Below the pieces are notes generated by a model that was not told the DNA's origin, did no database searches, and saw only the letters and a program-made list of their open reading frames with translations. Source: Clostridiales bacterium (lineage in GTDB: Bacteria; Bacillota; Peptococcia; Peptococcales; Peptococcaceae). Taken from it: a stretch of 13,257 nucleotides of DNA. This document shows, one piece after another, positions 7,854 through 13,257 of this stretch (its first letter is position 1; each line of letters opens with the position of its first letter). The translations under genes and the position numbers were made by a program. The DNA is taken from positions 1-13,257 of the forward strand of contig QAKL01000067.1 in NCBI GenBank assembly GCA_003343815.1. The letters are read 5' to 3'.

Positions 7854-9638
7854 ATGTATAAGTATAAAAAAACGCATAACTGCGGAGAATTAAACAAATC
7901 CCATGTCGGCGAGCAGGTGACCTTGACCGGCTGGGTGCAGCGCCAGAGAGATTTAGGCGGCGTGGTGTTTATCACGCTGCGCGACCGCTCGGGTATCGTG
8001 CAGATTACCGTAAACGGGGAAAAAGCTCCGGCAGAGGCTCTGACTGCGGCGCAAAAAGTGCGCACTGAGTTTGTTTTGGCGGTTAAAGGCATCGTTACCG
8101 CGCGTCCTGAGGATATGATCAACCCTCAGATGCCGACCGGCGAAATCGACATCGCCGCCGACGAAGTTATTATTATCAACAAAGCTAAAACGACGCCGTT
8201 TTATATTATCGACGGCTTGGACGCTGATGAGAATTTACGCTTAAAATACCGCTATTTGGATTTGCGCCGCCCGGAAATGCAGAAAGCCTTGATCCTGCGT
8301 CACCGCGTCGAAAAATCCATGCGTGATTATTTGGATCAGGAGCAGTTTTTAGAAATCGAAACGCCGATTTTGATGAAAAGTACGCCTGAGGGCGCGCGCG
8401 ATTATCTCGTGCCGAGCCGCGTCTGCCAGGGTAAATTTTACGCTCTGCCGCAGTCTCCGCAGCAGTTTAAGCAATTATTGATGGTGGCAGGTTTCGAGAA
8501 ATATTTCCAGATCGCCCGCTGCTTCCGCGATGAGGATTTGCGCGCCGACCGTCAGCCGGAATTTACGCAAATGGATATGGAAATGAGCTTTGTCGATGAG
8601 GAGGACGTCATGAGCGTTGCCGAAAACATGATTGCTCATGTTTTCAAGGAATCCTTAGGCGTCGAGTTGGCGCAGCCGTTCCCCCAGCTCACTTGGCAGG
8701 AGGCGATGGATAATTACGGCTCTGATAAGCCCGATACCCGTTTCGGCATGACTTTTATCGATTTAAGCGAAACGGTGAAAAACTGCGGCTTTAAAGCGTT
8801 TGCTTCGGCGATCGAAGCAGGCGGCGTGGTGAAAGCGATCGTGGCGAAAAACTGTCAGCTGAGCCGCCGTCAGTTAGATGATTTAACCAAATTAACCCAA
8901 ACCTACGGTGCGAAAGGCTTGGCTTATTTCGTCGTCGAGGAAAATGAAATCAAATCTCCGGTTAAAAAGTTCCTGACCGAGGAAGAGTTAAACAATATTA
9001 TCGCTGTAACTAAAGCCGAGGTCGGAGATACGGTGTTCTGCGTCGCTGATAAGTATTTGACTGCCTCGGACAGTTTGGGGCATTTGCGCTTAGAGTTAGG
9101 AAAACGCTTAAATCTGATTGACGAGGATAAATTAAACTTCCTGTGGGTCACCGAGTTCCCCTTATTAGAATGGGACGACGAAACTCAAAGATATTATGCG
9201 ATGCATCACCCCTTTACCGCGCCCTTGGAGTGCGACATCCCGCTGATGACTACCGAGCCGGGCAAAGTTAGGGCCAGAGCCTACGATATGGTCTTAAACG
9301 GTGTGGAAATCGGCGGCGGCAGCATCCGTATCCACGAGCGCGATTTGCAGGAAAAAATGTTTGCTTTATTAAATATGTCGCCCGAGCAGTACAATGCCCA
9401 GTTCGGCTGCCTCTTAGGAGCCTTTGAGTACGGCGCTCCACCGCACGGCGGCTTGGCATTCGGTGTGGATAGATTAGTCATGCTGATGGGCAAGCGCGAC
9501 AGCATCCGCGATGTCATCGCCTTCCCCAAGACGCAAAACGCCATGGATTTGATGGTCGAGGCTCCGTCGGAGGTCGCACAGGCACAGTTGGACGAGCTGG
9601 CATTAAGCATAAAATTAGCGAAAGAAGGGGACAAATAA
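7854..9638 (+). CDS. aspS: Aspartate--tRNA ligase, bacterial type
   Basis: Class IIb synthetase that charges tRNA-Asp, 594 residues as expected for the bacterial form. An N-terminal OB-fold anticodon-binding domain (about 1-110) contains GWVQRQRDLGG. The catalytic core shows RYLDLRRP (133-140), the motif 2 region FRDEDLRADRQPEFTQMD (224-241) and motif 3 GLAFGVDRL (533-541). A GAD insertion lies roughly at 290-420. Leu34 in RDLGG aligns with E. coli Leu30, which is found in discriminating AspRS; non-discriminating enzymes usually have His there. This hints that the enzyme makes only Asp-tRNA-Asp, but one residue is weak evidence. It begins 3 bp after hisS, with an AGGGGAG-like ribosome binding site inside the hisS end. 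Its stop overlaps the next start (TAATG). Confidence 0.97.
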   Translation: MYKYKKTHNCGELNKSHVGEQVTLTGWVQRQRDLGGVVFITLRDRSGIVQITVNGEKAPAEALTAAQKVRTEFVLAVKGIVTARPEDMINPQMPTGEIDIAADEVIIINKAKTTPFYIIDGLDADENLRLKYRYLDLRRPEMQKALILRHRVEKSMRDYLDQEQFLEIETPILMKSTPEGARDYLVPSRVCQGKFYALPQSPQQFKQLLMVAGFEKYFQIARCFRDEDLRADRQPEFTQMDMEMSFVDEEDVMSVAENMIAHVFKESLGVELAQPFPQLTWQEAMDNYGSDKPDTRFGMTFIDLSETVKNCGFKAFASAIEAGGVVKAIVAKNCQLSRRQLDDLTKLTQTYGAKGLAYFVVEENEIKSPVKKFLTEEELNNIIAVTKAEVGDTVFCVADKYLTASDSLGHLRLELGKRLNLIDEDKLNFLWVTEFPLLEWDDETQRYYAMHHPFTAPLECDIPLMTTEPGKVRARAYDMVLNGVEIGGGSIRIHERDLQEKMFALLNMSPEQYNAQFGCLLGAFEYGAPPHGGLAFGVDRLVMLMGKRDSIRDVIAFPKTQNAMDLMVEAPSEVAQAQLDELALSIKLAKEGDK

Positions 9639-9871
9639 TGCCGTATATCGAGATCAAAGCCTATCCGAAAGACGAGGCTACCAAAAAAGAAATCGCAGAG
9701 AAAATTAATCAGCTGTTCTTAGACGTTTGGGGCTGCTCTCAAGATGCGATCAGTGTCAATATCGAGGAATACACCCCTGAAGATTGGCAAAGAGATGTTT
9801 TTGAGGCGGAAGTCGAGCCTAATAAAGACAAAATGCTCATTTTCTCCGGCGAGAAAAATTACCAAAAGTAA
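9638..9871 (+). CDS. 4-oxalocrotonate tautomerase-family protein, PptA-like
   Basis: Small enzyme of the tautomerase superfamily, 77 residues, the length of E. coli PptA. After removal of Met, Pro1 (MPYIEIK) would be the catalytic base. The beta-alpha-beta layout and the later EEYTPEDWQRDVFEAEVEP segment match the PptA-like branch more than the 62-residue classical 4-OT. These proteins act as dimers or hexamers on enol/keto substrates; the natural substrate here is unknown. The start codon overlaps the aspS stop codon by one base (TAATG), and an AAGGGGA-like ribosome binding site lies inside aspS, so translation is coupled. No intrinsic terminator follows before the 6S promoter. The link with a tRNA synthetase has no obvious functional reason. 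Confidence 0.85.
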   Translation: MPYIEIKAYPKDEATKKEIAEKINQLFLDVWGCSQDAISVNIEEYTPEDWQRDVFEAEVEPNKDKMLIFSGEKNYQK

Positions 9872-9905
9872 TTAAAAAATACAAGCTTTATTTGCGCATA
9901 AGCTC

Positions 9906-9934
9906 TTGCAATATGAGAGATAATGTGCTATAAT
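9906..9934 (+). promoter_or_regulatory. Promoter of 6S RNA
   Basis: -35 TTGCAA (9906-9911), a 17-bp spacer and a perfect -10 TATAAT (9929-9934) with the extended -10 TG (TGCTATAAT). Transcription should start near 9941, just before the 6S closing stem. Confidence 0.8.
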
Positions 9935-9940
9935 CCTACT

Positions 9941-10150
9941 TGTAGATGAGTTAATCACCCTGCTATGTTCGTAATGTTGTTGGCCATTTTTGAACCAACA
10001 CATCTTTATCGGGATCCGATTCTCGCTTGAGGGATTTGAGACCTTCTTCCAGCTTCGGCGTTAATTAGGGACGAGGAAATCAAGCGGAGGAGCCCACCTG
10101 CTTAGGCAGGTTCAAACTTAGCCGGCATTACGGCGGTGCGGGGATAAAAA
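9941..10150 (+). ncRNA. ssrS: 6S RNA
   Basis: 6S RNA mimics an open promoter and sequesters the housekeeping RNA polymerase holoenzyme in stationary phase. The sequence shows the family plan. The terminal stem is CCCTGC (9958-9963) with GCGGGG (10138-10143). An internal loop TATGTT/GCGGT follows, then a perfect 7-bp helix CGTAATG (9970-9976) with CATTACG (10126-10132). The ATGTTCG and CGGCGG elements on either side match those of E. coli 6S. Other parts are a 5' hairpin TGTTGG/CCAACA (9978-10000), an inner stem CGCTTGA (10024-10030) with TCAAGCG (10080-10086) closing the central region, and the 3' hairpin ACCTGC-TTAG-GCAGGT (10096-10111) followed by TCAAA. No coding frame explains this stretch. 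The mature 3' end is uncertain; the primary transcript probably runs to the terminator at 10184. Confidence 0.9.
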
Positions 10151-10155
10151 TTTCG

Positions 10156-10184
10156 AGCGGTTAGCTAAATGCTAATCGCTTTTC
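10156..10184 (+). terminator. Terminator after 6S RNA
   Basis: AGCGGTTAGC (10156-10165) and GCTAATCGCT (10171-10180) form a 10-bp stem with one G-U pair and a TAAAT loop, followed by TTTTC. A second T-run (TATTTTT, 10191-10197) lies just before the next ribosome binding site. Confidence 0.8.
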
Positions 10185-10212
10185 TATGCGTATTTTTAGG
10201 AGGATAAATTTA

Positions 10213-10752
10213 ATGAACGGTTTATTTAAGCTGTTTTTAATTTTCTTTAAAATCGGCGCTTTCACTTTCGGTGGCGGCTATGCGATGCTGCCGATTATCT
10301 ATCGGGAATTGTGCGAGGAGAGAGATATTATCCCTCAAGCCGAAATGGAGGAAATCGTCGTTCTTTCGCAGGCGATGCCGGGAGCCTTGGCGGTTAATTG
10401 TGCCACGCAGACGGGTTATAAGCTTTATGGTAAATTGGGTGCGGTAGTCTGTGCCTTGGGCGTAGTATTGCCGTCATATATTATTATAGTTTGCTTGGCG
10501 GGAGTGCTTTTAAAATATAATGACAATCATTATGTCATCGGCGCATTTAATGGCATCCGTGCGGTCGTAGTCGGCATGATTTTAGCGGCGGCAGTGAAAA
10601 TGCTTAAGCCTATTGCTAAAGATAAAATAGGCATTGCTATCATGCTGGCAACGGTAATTGCTGCGGTAATTATCGACATCAACCCGATATTTTTCATCAT
10701 TGTCGGTGGAATTATCGGCTATATAGTTGCCTCAAGGGAGGAAAGCAAATGA
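10213..10752 (+). CDS. CHR-family (chromate transporter-like) membrane protein, subunit 1 of a pair
   Basis: Half-length (SCHR) member of the chromate ion transporter family, 179 residues from ATG 10213. The family signature FFKIGAFTFGGGYAMLP (11-27) comes first, then PGALAVNCATQTGYKLYG (56-73). About five hydrophobic segments follow, among them 77-100, 115-130, 139-155 and 157-173. Two short CHR proteins encoded in tandem form a heterodimer with antiparallel topology in the characterised B. subtilis pair. Real substrates may include chromate or sulfate, but many family members are untested. ATG 10213 is preferred to the upstream in-frame ATG 10186 because AGGAGG (10198-10203) stands 9 nt before it, and 10186 lies in the T-rich tail of the 6S terminator. 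The 3' end overlaps the partner gene by 4 bp. No separate promoter was seen. Confidence 0.88.
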   Translation: MNGLFKLFLIFFKIGAFTFGGGYAMLPIIYRELCEERDIIPQAEMEEIVVLSQAMPGALAVNCATQTGYKLYGKLGAVVCALGVVLPSYIIIVCLAGVLLKYNDNHYVIGAFNGIRAVVVGMILAAAVKMLKPIAKDKIGIAIMLATVIAAVIIDINPIFFIIVGGIIGYIVASREESK

Positions 10753-11285
10753 TTTACTGGCAGCTTTTTTATAATTTCTTTTTGATTGGCGCTTTATGTT
10801 TCGGCGGCGGCTATGCGGTTATCCCCTTTATCCAAGATACTGTCACTACTAACGGCTGGATGAGCACCAACGAATTTTTAAATATGATCGCCGTCGCGGA
10901 AAGCACCCCGGGACCGGTAGCTATTAATACCGCGACCTATGTCGGTTTTAAATTAGCGGGTTTAAGCGGAGCGGCTATGGCGACTTTCGGTTTTTGCCTG
11001 CCGGCGTTTATTATCGTCGTCGCTTTAAGCGCGTTTTTAAAAACCGAGCGCGGCAGCAAGCTTTTAAAAAAATTGATGATCGGCATTAAGCCTGTGGTCG
11101 TCGGGATGATTTTCTTTGCCTCGATTACTATTGCCCGCGCAATATTTGCCCAAAGCGGCGTAAGCCTGACGGGGGCGATAGATTTAGTAATCATTGTTGT
11201 TTCGTTTATCGCTATTCGTAAATTTAAGGCGAACCCGATCCTCTTGATCGCTGTCGGTGCGATTATCGGTATATTTATTTTATAA
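10749..11285 (+). CDS. CHR-family (chromate transporter-like) membrane protein, subunit 2 of a pair
   Basis: Second SCHR half of the transporter, 178 residues. It repeats the signature in diverged form: NFFLIGALCFGGGYAVIPFI (9-28) and ESTPGPVAINTATYVGFKLAG (51-71). Hydrophobic segments follow at about 76-97, 112-134, 143-157 and 162-178. The two halves are recognisably related but not near-identical, so this is an old duplication rather than a recent one. The start overlaps the stop of subunit 1 (ATGA), with GGGAGG upstream, so equimolar production by coupled translation is expected. No GC-rich terminator follows; only an AT-rich inverted repeat spans the stop codon. Substrate not determined by sequence. 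Confidence 0.88.
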   Translation: MIYWQLFYNFFLIGALCFGGGYAVIPFIQDTVTTNGWMSTNEFLNMIAVAESTPGPVAINTATYVGFKLAGLSGAAMATFGFCLPAFIIVVALSAFLKTERGSKLLKKLMIGIKPVVVGMIFFASITIARAIFAQSGVSLTGAIDLVIIVVSFIAIRKFKANPILLIAVGAIIGIFIL

Positions 11286-11336
11286 TAATCATAAGCAAAA
11301 AGTACAAAAATAATTATAAAATATAGCAGTTAATAG

Positions 11337-11365
11337 TTGACAAGCTGTACAAAGTTTGGTATAGT
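11337..11365 (+). promoter_or_regulatory. Promoter of the DUF2325 gene
   Basis: Perfect -35 TTGACA (11337-11342), a 17-bp spacer and -10 TATAGT (11360-11365). The expected start is near 11372, giving a leader of about 130 nt. The AT-rich stretch 11286-11336 holds nothing else I can support. Confidence 0.78.
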
Positions 11366-11371
11366 AAAGAA

Positions 11372-11398
11372 AAGTTAATCAAAGCTAACCAAGATAAC
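11372..11398. repeat. Leader direct repeat, copy 1 (candidate operator)
   Basis: 27-bp element matching copy 2 (11450-11476) at 19 of 27 positions, with AAGTTA, AAAG and TAACCAA shared. Its bases 11374-11392 are compatible at 12 of 19 positions with the DtxR/IdeR box TTAGGTTAGGCTAACCTAA, including the unbroken half-site GCTAACC. It sits at the predicted transcription start, where a bound repressor would block initiation. Operator function is inferred. Confidence 0.5.
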
Positions 11399-11411
11399 AA
11401 GTCCAACCACA

Positions 11412-11443
11412 AAAATTGATCGCTTAATGCGATTAATTTTTTT
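11412..11443 (+). terminator. Intrinsic terminator inside the DUF2325 leader
   Basis: AAAATTGATCGC (11412-11423) pairs with GCGATTAATTTT (11429-11440) in a 12-bp stem with one G-U pair and a TTAAT loop; the T-run continues to 11443. It lies between the promoter and the gene, so it must be read through for expression. The upstream segment AGAAAAGTTAATC (11368-11380) is complementary to its 3' arm plus T-run (11431-11443), a candidate antiterminator. Confidence 0.75.
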
Positions 11444-11449
11444 CAAATC

Positions 11450-11476
11450 AAGTTAGCTAAAGGTAACCAAAGTTAG
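11450..11476. repeat. Leader direct repeat, copy 2 (candidate operator)
   Basis: Second copy of the 27-bp element, between the terminator and the ribosome binding site. Bases 11453-11471 match the DtxR/IdeR box consensus at 14 of 19 positions (TTAG at the left end, TAACC in the right half). It contains the palindromes TTAGCTAA (11453-11460) and GGTAACC (11462-11468). GTTAGCT (11452-11458) is also the reverse complement of AGCTAAC (11383-11389) in copy 1, so in RNA the two copies could close a stem around the terminator. Confidence 0.5.
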
Positions 11477-11500
11477 ATGAAAAAATAGGAGGATAAATTT

Positions 11501-11788
11501 ATGAGTATAGTAATCGTTGGCGGTAATGAATGTATGGAAAGGCAATATAAGGACATCTGCAAATCTTATAAATGCTGCGGCAAAGTTTTCACCAGAATGG
11601 AGGACGGATTAAAAAACAAAATCGGTCGCCCCGATCTGCTGATCCTTTTCACCGGCACGATGTCGCACAAAATGCTGAACTGCGCTTTGAGTGAGGTTAA
11701 AGGGCAAAACGTTAAAATAGCTCGCTCTCATTCCAGCTCTGCCTCTGCTTTAAAGCGCATTTTGGCAGAAAATACTTGCGAGGCTTAA
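11501..11788 (+). CDS. DUF2325 domain protein, small and cysteine-rich
   Basis: 95-residue protein of the DUF2325 family, function unknown. The N-terminal MSIVIVGGNE looks like the first strand and glycine turn of a Rossmann-like fold. GRPDLLILFTGTMSHKML (42-59), with the conserved SH, and ARSHSSSASALKRIL (74-88) are family hallmarks. It has six cysteines (C11, C20, C25, C26, C61, C93) plus H56 and H77, which suggests metal or redox sensing or binding. No signal peptide or membrane segment, so cytosolic. AGGAGG precedes the ATG with good spacing. It stands alone behind its own promoter and an elaborate leader (operator-like repeats and a terminator), so its expression is probably tightly controlled. 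A metal-responsive role is inference from the leader and cysteines. Confidence 0.8.
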   Translation: MSIVIVGGNECMERQYKDICKSYKCCGKVFTRMEDGLKNKIGRPDLLILFTGTMSHKMLNCALSEVKGQNVKIARSHSSSASALKRILAENTCEA

Positions 11789-11804
11789 TCTGATTTGCTA
11801 TAAT
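11776..11804 (+). promoter_or_regulatory. Promoter of the lipoprotein gene
   Basis: -35 TTGCGA (11776-11781, 4 of 6 consensus bases) lies inside the end of the DUF2325 gene. A 17-bp spacer leads to a perfect -10 TATAAT (11799-11804) with an extended TG two positions upstream. No terminator separates it from the DUF2325 gene, so the lipoprotein gene may also be read from upstream. Confidence 0.7.
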
Positions 11805-11833
11805 AAAATCATCTTTTTACTGAGGTGATATAA

Positions 11834-12406
11834 ATGAAGAAATTTTCTGCGGTGATTTTAGCGTTTCTCATGCTGCTTTTAGCAGGCTGCGGAGGAGTAA
11901 GTAATGCTGATACGCTCAAAGTTACCGAGTTTTCCAAAGAAACACAAAATGCGATGCAGATTTTTCAAAATCGCGTGCGGTTTTTCGATGTCAATGCAGG
12001 GGGCATCACCGGTTATAAAACGGAGCTTTGGATTTGCCGCGACGGCATCTGGAGTGCGGAAACCTCCTCGTGGAATGATGAATTGGAATCAAATCCTGAA
12101 CAAATTGCGATTGAGGCTCCCTTTGGTGGCGGACCGTTAATTTTTCATGTGATTGATAAAGACGGCTTCAGCACGGTTGGCATCAATCTGCCGCAAGATG
12201 TTTTCAGTGATGAAAAAGGCTCGGTGAGCATGATTCGAAGCAATGATACGGAAATTATTCCGGATAAAGAAATCGTCCTCTGGTGTCAATTAGAAATGAC
12301 TGATGGCGATACTTGGTCGTCTGATATGCAAAATTTCCGCGAGAGTGACGCAAAAGCAGGCTTGGCATACACGATAACCTTTACAAAAGACAATCAGACA
12401 AATTAA
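11834..12406 (+). CDS. Predicted lipoprotein of unknown function
   Basis: 190 residues; I do not recognise the family. A lipoprotein signal peptide is clear: MKK, a hydrophobic stretch (about 4-17) and the lipobox LLAGC with C19 as the lipidated cysteine. The mature protein of about 170 residues is expected on the outer face of the cytoplasmic membrane. It is rich in aromatic and acidic residues and predicted-strand stretches (TELWICRDGIWSAETSSW, KEIVLWCQLEM). Two further cysteines occur in those stretches, a possible disulfide. No catalytic motif, repeat or substrate-binding-protein fold is recognisable. GAGGTGA five bases upstream of ATG is a strong ribosome binding site. Its own promoter and a strong terminator make it a single-gene unit. 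Confidence 0.8.
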   Translation: MKKFSAVILAFLMLLLAGCGGVSNADTLKVTEFSKETQNAMQIFQNRVRFFDVNAGGITGYKTELWICRDGIWSAETSSWNDELESNPEQIAIEAPFGGGPLIFHVIDKDGFSTVGINLPQDVFSDEKGSVSMIRSNDTEIIPDKEIVLWCQLEMTDGDTWSSDMQNFRESDAKAGLAYTITFTKDNQTN

Positions 12407-12421
12407 TATAGTAGGTGAGTG

Positions 12422-12452
12422 AAGCACTTCTTTGCAAAAAGAAGTGCTTTTT
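12422..12452 (+). terminator. Strong intrinsic terminator after the lipoprotein gene
   Basis: AAGCACTTCTTT (12422-12433) and AAAGAAGTGCTT (12438-12449) form a perfect 12-bp stem with a GCAA tetraloop, followed by T-run to 12452. The stem begins 16 bp after the stop codon. The symmetric A/T flanks could also allow some function on the other strand. Confidence 0.9.
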
Positions 12453-12628
12453 GTATATTTCATCAACATTTTGTTTGGCGTAAATGATGAACAATGAAAC
12501 ATTGCTTGCATAATCGGGCAATTTATATATAATAAAAGTATAGATGATGCAAATGGATCCAGACATCTTAACAGCAATCAATAAAACAAAATACTATAAT
12601 AAAATTCTCAAAAATGGAGAGGGTATTT
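12453..12628 (+). promoter_or_regulatory. Intergenic region upstream of the permease, candidate promoters and inverted repeat
   Basis: Two perfect TATAAT hexamers occur, at 12528-12533 and 12595-12600. The first has a weak -35 (TTGC-type, near 12506-12511) at 16 bp. The second has only TTAACA (12568-12573) at a too-long 21 bp. A small inverted repeat CAATG-AAA-CATTG (12492-12504) lies just upstream of the first promoter, where a regulator could bind. GGAGAGG (12616-12622) is the ribosome binding site of the permease. No coding frame is convincing here. Confidence 0.45.
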
Positions 12629-13257
12629 ATGTCGAAAGATTTTAAATGGTATTTAAATTCAGCAATTTCACTGTCTTTAATGCTTTTTGTGCGCTTTATT
12701 CCGGCTCCGGAGCCAATGACACCGCTTGGGATGACAGTAGTGGGTATTTTTATCGGCGCTATTTATGGTTGGTGCACAACCAATATGATTGGTCCGAGTA
12801 TTATGGCGTTGATTTTGTTTGGACTTACCGGCTATACCACGCCGACTGCGGCATGGGGAGCTTTGATGAGCAATATGACAGTAGGCATTGCTTTCTGGCT
12901 GATGATTAGTGTTGGGCTGCTGAAAAATATCGGTTTGCTGGAGTACATCGCAAATTGGTCGGTCAGCCGTAAATTTACTCAAGGAAAACCATGGTTATTG
13001 TTTGTTATTATTTATTTAGCGGCAGCAGTTTGTGCTTCTTGCTTGAGCGAGGTTGCAGTAACATTGGCTTTTTGGGGCTTGGTTTGGGCGATGTGCGATA
13101 AAGTAGGCTACGGTAAGGGAACAAAAACCGGAGCATGGGCTACTTTTTCGGTGGCATTGGTTGTAGCATTTGGCGGATTTTTACTGCCGTTTAAGATGGC
13201 GGTTATTTCAAATTTTGGCTTTTTGGCGGCTGGTTCCGGCGGATTGTATGACGGCAG
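12629..13257 (+). CDS. SLC13/DASS-type anion permease, 3'-partial
   Basis: 5' part (about 209 residues) of a polytopic membrane protein that runs off the window end. Start ATG 12629 follows GGAGAGG by 6 nt and gives MSKDFKWYLN. Hydrophobic segments lie at about 11-24, 33-50, 54-68, 83-100, 122-137, 140-156, 172-188 and 191-204. TPLGMTVVGIFIGAIYGW (31-48) followed by PSIMALILFGLTGY (56-69) is typical of SLC13/DASS (ArsB/NhaD superfamily) permeases annotated as dicarboxylate or sulfate:sodium symporters. The SNT motifs that hold sodium and carboxylate were not seen in the visible part, so the substrate is open. Codon use and GC content look slightly lower than in the housekeeping genes. No partner gene is visible. 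Confidence 0.75.
   Translation, partial: MSKDFKWYLNSAISLSLMLFVRFIPAPEPMTPLGMTVVGIFIGAIYGWCTTNMIGPSIMALILFGLTGYTTPTAAWGALMSNMTVGIAFWLMISVGLLKNIGLLEYIANWSVSRKFTQGKPWLLFVIIYLAAAVCASCLSEVAVTLAFWGLVWAMCDKVGYGKGTKTGAWATFSVALVVAFGGFLLPFKMAVISNFGFLAAGSGGLYDG

Noticed and set aside
9857..9873. Small hairpin AATTAC / GTAATT at the tautomerase stop codon as a terminator
   Set aside because: Weak 6-bp AT stem followed by A rather than T on the + strand; the - strand has no gene that would need it.
11278..11321. Inverted repeat TTTTATAAT / ATTATAAAA at the end of the second CHR gene as a terminator
   Set aside because: Only A-T pairs, a 26-nt loop and no T-run after it; probably chance in AT-rich DNA.
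1..13257. CRISPR arrays, insertion sequences, tRNA or rRNA genes, phage or defence genes
   Set aside because: I looked for regularly spaced repeats, transposase motifs, terminal inverted repeats and tRNA arm patterns and found none; most of the window is ordinary core genome.

Overview
The window looks like chromosomal DNA of a Bacillota bacterium, probably from the Clostridia or Negativicutes side of the phylum. The evidence is the gene order helicase/RecJ locus - rel - dtd - MBL hydrolase - hemZ - hisS - aspS, strong AGGAGG/GAGGTGA Shine-Dalgarno sites, consensus sigma-A promoters and a cysteine-rich clostridial-type HisRS insertion. The genus cannot be fixed from this sequence. All supported genes lie on the + strand.

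Region 1 (1-6474) is a tightly packed housekeeping operon. It holds the C-terminal part of a HIRAN plus RecQ-like helicase whose frame is open at the window edge. Next come a bifunctional (p)ppGpp synthetase/hydrolase (Rel), a D-aminoacyl-tRNA deacylase (Dtd), a YcbL/GloB-like metallo-beta-lactamase-fold hydrolase and the radical-SAM protein HemZ. Gaps are at most 18 bp, and the hydrolase and HemZ genes overlap.

Region 2 (6449-9871) starts with a near-consensus promoter inside the end of hemZ. It drives a leader of about 100 nt carrying an intrinsic terminator, followed by hisS, aspS and a PptA-like tautomerase. The tautomerase start codon overlaps the aspS stop codon. The leader is too short for a T-box.

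Region 3 (9906-10184) is a non-coding RNA gene with its own promoter and terminator. Its closing stem, asymmetric internal loop and 3' hairpin identify it as 6S RNA (ssrS).

Region 4 (10213-11285) is a split, two-gene CHR-family (chromate transporter-like) pair. It follows the 6S terminator without an obvious promoter of its own.

Region 5 (11337-12452) contains a small cysteine-rich DUF2325 protein and an unrecognised lipoprotein. The DUF2325 gene sits behind a complex leader: a promoter, two related 27-bp direct repeats resembling DtxR/IdeR-type operators, and an intrinsic terminator between them with a competing upstream pairing partner. The lipoprotein has its own extended -10 promoter and a strong terminator.

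Region 6 (12453-13257) is an intergenic region with candidate promoters and the 5' part of a membrane permease of the SLC13/DASS type, cut by the window end.

The most interesting items are the DUF2325 leader, the likely RecJ-HIRAN-helicase fusion, the hisS leader attenuator and the 6S RNA/CHR junction.
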